A DNA stretch of 64,000 nt. Origin: Ectocarpus siliculosus (Eukaryota > Sar > Phaeophyceae > Ectocarpales > Ectocarpaceae). The notes under the pieces are model-generated. The model saw only the letters and a program-made list of their open reading frames with translations, was not told the DNA's origin and did no database searches. This document shows positions 10,724 to 18,220 of the stretch, piece by piece (positions within the stretch are counted from its first letter, which is position 1; each line of letters begins with the position of its first letter). A program made the translations under genes and the position numbers. The DNA is taken from positions 17,478-81,477 of the forward strand of contig FN648430.1 of NCBI GenBank assembly GCA_000310025.1. The letters run 5' to 3'.

Positions 10724-10726
10724 TCA
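10695..10726 (-). promoter_or_regulatory. gag-pol UGA with potential H-type pseudoknot
   Basis: The gag stop TGA (10726-10724) is followed in frame by pol. Directly downstream on the minus strand are GACGAG (10723-10718), GA, CCCGGG (10715-10710), T, CTCGTC (10708-10703), AA and CCCGGG (10700-10695). GACGAG pairs with CTCGTC, and the first CCCGGG pairs with the second. The stems interleave, which is the order of an H-type pseudoknot. The CCCGGG stem starts 8 nt after the stop. The layout resembles the stop, spacer and pseudoknot used by gammaretroviruses for gag-pol readthrough. Function here is inferred. Confidence 0.65.
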
Positions 10727-12886
10727 TAAGTTGGCTGAATCCCTGGGTCCCAACGGGATGTCTCCTGCCGTCATTGCTGTCTCATGCTCGCTCGCCACGT
10801 GGAGCTCGAGTCCCATGGCGACGGCCGTGTCGAAATGGGATGGTGACAACGCGGCCAGGATCCGGCGGGGCCTCGAGCTGCCCTCCGGTTGCGGTACGCT
10901 CTTGTAAAATGACTGGGGCAGCAAGTCGTGGCGCCACCGGCACCGGGTCGATCGACGGCAAGCGGAAAACACGTGGCCGTAGCAGATCCTCCGCTCCTGA
11001 AGGTAGTCGAGGATCACCTGCCTGGGTGCCGTCGCCGGCGGGGGATCCGACGCCGTGGCTGGAACGGCAGCCGTCGGTGGCGTTGCCGCTGGTGCGCCCA
11101 TCGACGGAGCTGCTTTTTCCGCGAAAGGGACACCGTGCTGGCCCGGAACACTGGCCTTGTGGTTCTGGAACGCTGCGACGGCAACCGACGAAGGGAACTC
11201 TGGGGCAGCAACGAGCGGTGCTACGGCGGCGGCCGAGGTAAACCCGACGGCAGGCAGCGGCCGTTGGTGCGCGCTGCCCTCCGGGGTAGGTTGCGACGAG
11301 TGGTGAAACGACGCTAAGCCGGATGTGGTGAACAGATTTCGAAAGTCGTTCATCGACATGTGCCGAGTCGTTGCTGTAGCTGCGCACAATCTATCCTGCC
11401 CTCCCGCACGGGTTGGCTTGCGGGGCGTGGGTGGGGTCATGTATGGCTTAGAACGCGCGCTCAACACGTCAACAAACTTGCGGTACAGACCCTCCGTTAT
11501 CGTGCCCCGGTGGCGCATGTGATCTCCCATGGGGTTGTGAGATTCCTGACGCAACTTTTGCAGGGTGGTGCTGACAGAATGGATGTGTTCGTGTAGCAAC
11601 CCGTTGACCCCCGCTCTGTCGAGCGGGTTCGGTAGCAGCACCTCGGCAACGCGTTCGAACAAGGCTGTCATCTGTACTGCCGAAATATACCGCCAAAAAT
11701 AGCTCTGTTCGGTGATGTGGGGTCGGTCGGGATCTACCAACGTGGCTCTGAAGGCTGCCAAAACGCGGGCTGCTGCGGTAGGCATGGATTCCGGTGTACC
11801 AAGCGTCAGAGACTGCAACGACGTAGTAGCGTACTCCACCGCACCTCCCGTCAGGGCATACTCACGCACACAGATACGCAACCAGTCTGTAGCCGTAACA
11901 CTGTCACGCGGGGTGTCTACTACTTCTCCTGTTATGCGATACACTTGTACGGTGTCGGCCGAAGTGATCTGGTTGTGCGTCAACAGGTGCTCGTGAAGTA
12001 GATCAGTCAGCAATTCTCTGCGCCGACTGGTGTGAACGTCTGGTTGTGTCGCCCAAAATCCGTTAAGGAATACATCTGGTTCTAGCGCAATTACCCCGGA
12101 GTCAAGAGTACGGAGGACACTCCTGACTTTCTGTTGTAGCAACACGCCGCAGTTGGCAAGCGACAACTCTCCCGGGTGTGGCCCCGCATACACGGGTCCC
12201 GAAACCTTGTCCACAATTCGCTTACGAGCTCTCTCTAACACTTTCGACATCTGGTTAGCCTCTGCTCCGAAGGGCTTACCGGGGAGGCGTGGGGCCTCGT
12301 AGGTGAACGCTCTCGTCGCCTGGGTCGGAGCTGCGTACGCAGCACTCCAACCGTCTCGCGCTGCCGGTGTGGCCCATGTTGTTCCCTGATCTTGGATCTG
12401 AGCTGCGTACGCAGCGCTCTGATCGTCCCGAGCTGCCGGTGCGGCCCATCTTGTTCCCCGACGCTGTTCCGCCGGCGGGGCAATTCCGGCAGCGCCCGTC
12501 TGGTACTCGGCGACCCTAGCGGCCTCGGGCGCGTACCCGGCGTCGCGTGGGTCCCGTGGGGAGGGTCGCTGGCCGGTGCCGCGGTGGCCACGTGCGGGAG
12601 GACCAGGCGGGTTGGACTCCTCGGAGTACTCGCGGCGGTTCTGTTGGCGCGAGCGCGAGGGCGAGCGGGGCGGGTCCCTCCCGCTGGTGCGAGAGTGGCG
12701 GTCCCTGGAGCGAGAGTGGCGGTCCCTGGAGCGGGGGTTGCGGTCCCTATCGCGAGAGCGAGACGCCCTGGCCGGAGCAAGCGCCGCCCTCCTCCGCCAT
12801 GTCGGCTGATCCCTGGAGCGTGCGCGATCGTGCGGGGGGGCAGAGCGGGCTAGCGAAGGGGTGGTAGAGCGGGCAGGAGAAGCCAT
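10724..12886 (-). CDS. gag: Gag of element 1 (720 aa) with C-terminal CCCH finger
   Basis: The ATG at 12886 is chosen because upstream in-frame residues are low-complexity and start from non-ATG codons. The first roughly 150 residues are Arg/Ser/Asp-rich repeats (SRDRDRNPRSRDRHSRS), then Ala/Pro-rich. The central 350 residues form a helical capsid-like region that is recognisably shared with element 2 (RARKRIVD against KKRIVQ; ITEQSYFWRYISAVQM against ATEEGYVWQLLSMNGL). Near residues 635-653 is C-x7-C-x5-C-x3-H (CYGHVFSAC, RRSTRC, RWRH), the spacing of CCCH RNA-binding fingers rather than the retroviral CCHC knuckle. The frame ends at the UGA discussed with pol. The role is particle assembly and RNA packaging. 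Confidence 0.85.
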   Translation of the reverse strand: MASPARSTTPSLARSAPPHDRARSRDQPTWRRRAALAPARASRSRDRDRNPRSRDRHSRSRDRHSRTSGRDPPRSPSRSRQQNRREYSEESNPPGPPARGHRGTGQRPSPRDPRDAGYAPEAARVAEYQTGAAGIAPPAEQRRGTRWAAPAARDDQSAAYAAQIQDQGTTWATPAARDGWSAAYAAPTQATRAFTYEAPRLPGKPFGAEANQMSKVLERARKRIVDKVSGPVYAGPHPGELSLANCGVLLQQKVRSVLRTLDSGVIALEPDVFLNGFWATQPDVHTSRRRELLTDLLHEHLLTHNQITSADTVQVYRITGEVVDTPRDSVTATDWLRICVREYALTGGAVEYATTSLQSLTLGTPESMPTAAARVLAAFRATLVDPDRPHITEQSYFWRYISAVQMTALFERVAEVLLPNPLDRAGVNGLLHEHIHSVSTTLQKLRQESHNPMGDHMRHRGTITEGLYRKFVDVLSARSKPYMTPPTPRKPTRAGGQDRLCAATATTRHMSMNDFRNLFTTSGLASFHHSSQPTPEGSAHQRPLPAVGFTSAAAVAPLVAAPEFPSSVAVAAFQNHKASVPGQHGVPFAEKAAPSMGAPAATPPTAAVPATASDPPPATAPRQVILDYLQERRICYGHVFSACRRSTRCRWRHDLLPQSFYKSVPQPEGSSRPRRILAALSPSHFDTAVAMGLELHVASEHETAMTAGDIPLGPRDSANL

Positions 12887-13370
12887 CTGCGTTGACGAAA
12901 GAAAGAGAAAAAAAAAGGAAGAAAAGGGGTAGGCGCGGGAGCAGTGAGTACCCATGTAATGGGGAGTGCCAGGACCGGCGTGGGGACGCGTGTGACACTC
13001 GGTGCGCGATGTGTGCGCGATGTGTAGAGGGCGAGGCAGGTAAGGAACACGGAATGAAACTTGCGAGCACCAACGAGGGGAAAAGTAACGCTGCACAACA
13101 GCGAGGTGGAATTACAGCACTGGTGGCAACACACGACTAGGAAAATTTAAACAAAGTGCACGAAGTAAGATGAACGCTCCCCCCGAGCGTCGAAAGAGAC
13201 ACTCGATCGTGTCTGGTGGTGCTGGCCAAAGGTTACGAGAGCGGGTATGAGCCAGGGGCGCCGGGCGTACGCACAAAGAGGGAGTCGGAGGAACTGGTAG
13301 GACCAAGTTAGAGGGGACACTAGAATCCCCGGACAAAAAAATATAGTAATACAAGTTGAGCATAGTGGAA
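12887..13370 (-). other. Element 1 leader next to gag
   Basis: This 5' untranslated region lies between the satellite and the gag ATG. It holds no conserved ORF. A purine-rich stretch (12895-12930 on the plus strand) sits just upstream of the ATG. Confidence 0.6.
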
Positions 13371-13379
13371 GCACCCAGC

Positions 13380-14335
13380 ACCAGGCGGCGTGCATAGTTA
13401 GTTATAAGCACCCCGTGCTAGGTGACAGAAAAAAAACAACGAAAAACAGCAATCACAAATTGAACACGGGGAACACCCAGCACCAGGCGACGTGCAGAGT
13501 TAGTTATAAGCACCCAGTGCTAGGTGACAGAAAAAAACAAACGAAAAACAGCAACCACAAATTAAACACTGGGAACACCCAGCACCAGGCGAAGCACCCA
13601 GCACCAGGCGACGTGCATAGTTAGTTATAAGCACCCAGTGCTAGGTGACAGAAAAAAAAAACAAGGAGCAGAGTTAGTTATAAGCACCCAGTGCTAGGTG
13701 ACAGAAAAAACAAACGAAAAACAGCAATCACAAATTAAACACTGGGAACACCCAGCACCAGGCGAAGCACCCAGCACCAGGCGACGTGCATAGTTAGTTA
13801 TAAGCACCCAGTGCTAGGCGACAGAAAAAAAACAACGAAAAACAGCAATCACAAATTAAACACTGGGAACACCCAGCACCAGGCGACGCGCATAGTTAGT
13901 TATAAGCACCCAGTGCTAGGCGACCGAAATTAAACACTGGGAACACCCAGCACCAGGCGACGCGCATAGTTAGTTATAAGCACCCAGTGCTAGGCGACAG
14001 AAAACACATGGAAAAAAAAAGAAAGAAAAAAAAGTAATATAAGTTGAGTAAGTGGGAGCACCCAGCACCAGGCGATAGTTAGTTATAAGCACCCAGTGCT
14101 AGGTGACAGGAAAAAACAAACGAAAAACAGCAATCACAAACACTGGGAACACCCAGCACCGGGCGACGCGCATAGATAGTTAGTTATAAGCACCCAATGC
14201 TAGGCGACATGAAACACGCGGGCAAAAAAAAAAAATAAATAATAGTAATACAAGGTGAGCATAGTGGGAGCACCCAGCACCAGGCGACGCGCCTAGTTAG
14301 TTATTAGCACCCAGTGCTAGGCGACAGAAAGCCAA
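13380..14335 (-). repeat. Satellite inside the element 1 leader
   Basis: About ten or eleven imperfect units of roughly 75-120 bp repeat the core AGTTAGTTATAAGCACCCA followed by GTGCTAGG and CACCCAGCACCAGG. Each core holds AGCAC-CCA-GTGCT, a small perfect hairpin. CCCAGTG and CACTGGG recur as longer-range complements within units. The array lies between the PBS and gag, inside the two LTRs, so it belongs to the retrotransposon and would be transcribed as structured leader RNA. Confidence 0.9.
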
Positions 14336-14885
14336 AAACAAAAACATGGCGATCACCGATAGAAAACGCAAGGAACATGTGTCGGACAGACCCAACGCAA
14401 GACAAAAAAAAATATAAGCGGCACCAAACGCTTTTGTTGCACGTTTCGGTGTCAGTGTGCGTTAAGCGAGCAGGTTAGTGGCAGCCGGGGAACACCTGGC
14501 CTGGGAGACTGCGACGCACAACACCCCTGTTGACTCGCACTGCCCTCCCATGCGATCACGCTCATCTCTTTTTTCTCTTTTGCTCATTCATCATCAATTT
14601 TCGTTTGGCTTTTCGATTAGGAGTAGGCGGCAACGGCCAGGGCAGTCGAGTCAAACAGAGTGTGTGGTCGAGCACTTCCCACCTATGGCCGTTCCCACGT
14701 GAACAAGCAATCATCTGGGGTCGTGTTAGTTCTCGAGAGATGGCATCCCGGGAAACAGGGTGTTTCCGGTGATGCGCAATCAATGCGTGCAGGCGATGAG
14801 TGGAAATCAGCGTGTGCATGCTGTGTGCTGCTGAAACACGAAAAAGCAAGGTAGAACACGGCGGTTCACACGCGCGCAACACGCG

Positions 14886-14905
14886 TGCTCTGCTGTTGGA
14901 CACCA
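14886..14905 (-). promoter_or_regulatory. Primer-binding site of element 1
   Basis: On the minus strand TGGTGTCCAACAGCAG begins directly after the CGTTTCA end of the 5' LTR. TGG is the complement of the tRNA CCA end. The priming tRNA is not identified. Element 2 has a similar TGGTGATACCAACACCAG at 18146-18163. The remaining leader from 14336 to 14885 shows no gene. Confidence 0.7.
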
Positions 14906-15338
14906 TGAAACGAGTCGCTCGACTCTAGGAAGGGAGAGGCGGCATTGCATGTTGTCAACGGGTCACTGATATTCCCGTTCATGCCAGAGATATTTGGCGC
15001 GAGAAAGGTTTACTGGCTTCTCCGCCAACGCCATGCATATTGGACAAAAGCTGTCCCACACTGACCTCTCTCTGTGCAATCGAGCAACTGTACCGAGTGC
15101 GATGAACCTTGAAGATACTTGTACCGGCTGCGGGAGCTGGTATTGGGTCGGAGCAAAGGCCTCCTTGCAGATGTTATGGTCTTATTCTTTTAGTTCGAGC
15201 TCAGGAAGGGTAGCTCGAGAAAGGAGTGAGAAGGGAGGGGCGAACTCCACGACTCCAGCAGAGGCTCCGCGGACTGCGGCTAACCACCTCTGTGAGGGTG
15301 TACGTACTTGCGGAACAATATCATTCCGAACCGTAACA
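14906..15338 (-). repeat. 5' LTR of element 1
   Basis: This is the partner of 4902-5334. On the element strand it runs from TGTTACGG to CGTTTCA and would supply the promoter and the RNA start. I could not place a convincing TATA box. Confidence 0.93.
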
Positions 15339-15524
15339 TGTGTGCAACACGACGGCAGTTGCATCGCGAGGGCTCCGCATTCGCGCACTCTTGTGCGTCC
15401 AACCTTGGTGTGTGGTGTGTGTGTTGTTCTTGCTATTGCTGCTGCTGCTGCTGCTGCGAGGCAGATTATACTTTTATGTAACCAAGGCAATCTCACAAAC
15501 TGATCCTCATTCCTCTACACTCAC

Positions 15525-15718
15525 TCTTCGTGCTTGTGCGAAGCCTCATGCTGCAAGGCGGTGCCCTCGTCGACTCCTGAACCGTCGCCGAAGTTGTGTC
15601 CGCAGCGGCAAACAAACTCCATGCCATCCGCTCGCTCTCGGCAGACGCGGTTTAGCCAAGCCGTCTTGTCGAAGGGTGTTGTTGATAGGAATCCCCTCCC
15701 CACGGAGACTGTGCTCAT
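15525..15718 (-). CDS. C2H2-type zinc-finger gene, first exon
   Basis: ATG at 15718 opens MSTVSVGRGFLSTTPF. The exon continues to a finger module, EFVCRCGHNFG with HEASHKH (C-x-C with a His pair), and ends GAAGA|GTGAGT, a consensus donor (15524-15519). The exit phase of two bases fits the finger exon at 4571-4473, whose module is similar. About 180 bp of intron separates the donor from the Ty3/gypsy insertion. The gene's function is unknown; nucleic-acid binding is likely from the fingers. Confidence 0.5.
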
Positions 15719-15893
15719 CGTGACCGCTCTCCCCAAGCTCTCGCTCTCTCGCTCCTCTGCTACGGACGGTACCGCGGCTGCGGGCTGCGGTACTGTTGAG
15801 CAGGGGCTACGTGGATTGTACTACCCCCTGTGTGCCCACTTAATATATAGGATTTACTATAGACTTGTTTATAGGAAATTGTATGGCGTTTGG

Positions 15894-15985
15894 GGGGGGG
15901 GATGGGACCTTCTTACTCCCCCCCCCGAAGGGCCCCAAAAAAAAGTTTTGGGGGTTAGGTGTCGGAAAAAAAAAATTGTGCACCC
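15894..15985 (-). repeat. CCGACACCTAACC repeat, copy 2
   Basis: Reverse-complemented, this reads TTCCGACACCTAACCCCC, then AAAACTTTTTTTTGGGGCCC and TTCGGGGGGGG. The outer flank GGGTGCAC is shared with the copy at the right window edge, so the two are the same repeat family. Confidence 0.6.
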
Positions 15986-15998
15986 GTCAGGTGCAAAA

Positions 15999-16435
15999 AC
16001 ATGGATTCCATCACCGACACCTCGTACACCCGAACCATGACGACCGTAGACGGCAGGGTCATTCGGAAACATTATGACGGAAACCCGCAGCAAGACACAA
16101 CGGCCTTTACCGTCACGTTCAACCACATTCCACTACAGCCGAAGATGTTGGCACCTTCTGATGAGGAGGGGAACACAGCGAACACGGATGATGATGATGA
16201 AGACAGCGGAAATACTTTGCTACTCGTGCGACAGACATTGCTCTTGACGGTCCCGTAGCTCCCACGAGGTCACGCAAGTATGAGTATAGCGACCCCAGGG
16301 ACAGGCAGCCTCGGAAGAAACAAAGGACTCGGTCGGTGTCGTGGGCTTCACATGCCTATCAAGTATACTTCGACGAGAGGGATGCCGCCCGTGTGGTTGG
16401 TGATACTCTGCGGGGCCGGGGAAAGGAGCACCTAT
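15999..16435 (+). pseudogene. Unrecognised gene fragment
   Basis: From ATG at 16000 the frame reads MDSITDTSYTRTMTTVDGRV and so on to LQPKMLAPSDEE and an acidic DDDDED run. Near 16205-16215 the good reading moves one frame, giving ALDGPVAPTRSRKYEYSDPR and then a basic RKKQRTRS stretch and AYQVYFDERDAARVVGDTL before a stop near 16435. Composition and continuity suggest a coding origin with one frameshift. I recognise no domain. The region 16436-16707 shows nothing firm. Confidence 0.35.
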
Positions 16436-16707
16436 GAACAGTACGGTGTGCTAGTAAGCAGTAAGCCTGTATGTCTTCAGCGTGGATGTCAAAGAGAAAA
16501 AATGAGACACGTTGGACTGGACTGTGTGGGAATGTTGTATAATTTTTGAGGATGCCGTGGTTATCACACTCATGAACGCCAATGTATCATATATATATAC
16601 ATAAACCGCCTATGGCATATTGCTGGTATGTATTTGAGGAAGTTCTTCGAATAACGTACGTCCTGGAAGGATCGTCGGAGCACGATCTTGGCCGATACAT
16701 TTTGTAG

Positions 16708-17860
16708 GATGGTGGAAGTCGTTGGTCATGTTGTTGGTTGCAACGTTCATTTTTTTTTATGTATATAATATAGAGTATCCACTATGGATTGACGCGGAAT
16801 TTTGACCTTTGAGGACTGACGCCAACATAAAGTAACGGTTGAGGGTTTTGACGGGAAAAAAATCGCACCGCGTGTGACCGTTGGCACGTGGGAGGGAAAA
16901 AAATATATGGTGGTATAGAGTTGACGCAAGTTGACGCGTTAACGCCGGTCATGTTCACGACCCCGGGTTGGTTCGGGATGCCACCCAGGGTCGACATGCT
17001 GAAGCGAAGACTCACACTCCCAGGCTCCCAGGAGACTAGGTGTACCCCTCCGCCTCATCCCGCCGACCTTCCTTCTTTTGCCGCGGCGACTTCCCAGGCG
17101 TCAAACTGACGTTGCTGATGAGTGAGGCAGCTGCTCGCTGTAGTGCTGTGTACCGATGTCACTGCGGCAGCAGAGCACCGAACCCCGTGAGGGGGCGGGC
17201 GAAATGCACCTACTGACTGGCCAAGTCCGTGTACCCTCCCTTAATCCTCTATATGTGCTCCCTTCCAGGGCGGGACTCCCCCGATTACTGCCTATGCCCC
17301 TTTTTGCTGCTGAAAGCCCGTGCGCCATCGCGATGGCTCACCTACCGAACGCGCGCGCCGAACACGCGAGTCCGGCCACTGGGCCGCCGTGAGAACTGCC
17401 GAGACGTGTGTGTGCAGGACCGCTAGGAGCAATCCGTAGGCATGGCCAATATGTTCGCTGCTGACCGCGCTCCTTTCGTGATTTGGTGATGGTAACAGAG
17501 CACAGAGAGCAAGCGTGTGTGAGCCACAGTCTGGCGACATTTGAAGTGTCAATCTCTTCGCGTCGGTTTAAGTGTTGACCATTTTTCACAAAAATTTCGC
17601 CGTCAGAGTTTTCCTCCAAAAACGCGGCGTAACCTCGTCACGTCAAAACTTCCTGAAATGTCAATATTTCACGTCATTTCAACAACACGTGGATTCCCAC
17701 TAATACAACGAATGAATACGCCAAATGCATGGTTGTTCATGTGTGGAGCATGTTGTTGGTTGCAAGGTTCATTTTTTTTATGTATATAATACAACGAATG
17801 AATAAGCCAAATGCATGGTTGTTCATGTGTGGGTCATGTTGTTGGTTACAACGGTCTTTA
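16708..17860 (+). repeat. 86-bp tandem repeat interrupted by MITE family A
   Basis: The units contain TATATAATACAACGAATGAA and CATGTTGTTGGTTGCAA. Two units are adjacent at 17706-17860 with an 86-bp period. A partial unit at 16708-16770 is separated from them by the 0.9-kb MITE, so the empty site can be read from the intact unit. Confidence 0.75.
16771..17700 (-). mobile_element. 0.9-kb MITE family A, copy 2
   Basis: This is the reverse-oriented relative of 2600-3523, with ends TAGAGTATCCAC and, reverse-complemented, GTGGGAATCCAC. It sits inside an 86-bp tandem repeat. TAATA is present on both sides (16766-16770 and 17701-17705) but only once in the uninterrupted neighbouring unit, so TAATA (or part of it) is the target duplication. 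It has the same subterminal TTGAC words and no transposase. Confidence 0.75.
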
Positions 17861-18220
17861 TAATGCCAGAGAATGAATAATGAATCATAACAAGCACCTT
17901 GGTTCTGCGATGGATATGCCCTTGAGGGGATTTCCTTCACGCTTTAGGTTCTCTGGGATATCACAAGGCACACGTACATGTCCACCCCGACCTTGTACCC
18001 GGTTTTCATGCTAGTGGTCACCACAATCACCGCGTGTCGTCAGTGTTGACCTTCCCACGCCAGCTCACGTGAAGAAGCCCAGCATCACATGGTCATACAG
18101 GGGGATGTGAACACAGGTCTATCACTCATTCTCGACGTCTGAAGGTGGTGATACCAACACCAGCGATACTGCGGAGTGATGATTTGTGATTACTGTTCAC
18201 TTCTCAATGGCACAGACAAC

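Larger units (their letters stand above)
4902..15338 (-). mobile_element. Complete Ty3/gypsy LTR retrotransposon (element 1)
   Basis: Two 433-bp direct repeats (4902-5334 and 14906-15338) bound a 10.4-kb element. On the minus strand each LTR starts TGTTACGG and ends CGTTTCA. I found one difference between them. The flanks carry TGTG at 4898-4901 and 15339-15342 as a target duplication. The order on the minus strand is 5' LTR, PBS, long leader with a satellite, gag, UGA, protease, RT, RNase H, integrase, a chromo-like tail, a 3' UTR of about 590 bp without genes (5341-5929), a purine tract and the 3' LTR. Integrase downstream of RT-RNase H places it in Ty3/gypsy. No env-like ORF is seen. Near-identical LTRs indicate a recent insertion. 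Confidence 0.95.

Noticed and set aside
13380-14335. CRISPR-like array
   Set aside because: The whole unit repeats, including the would-be spacers, and it lies inside a eukaryotic LTR retrotransposon.
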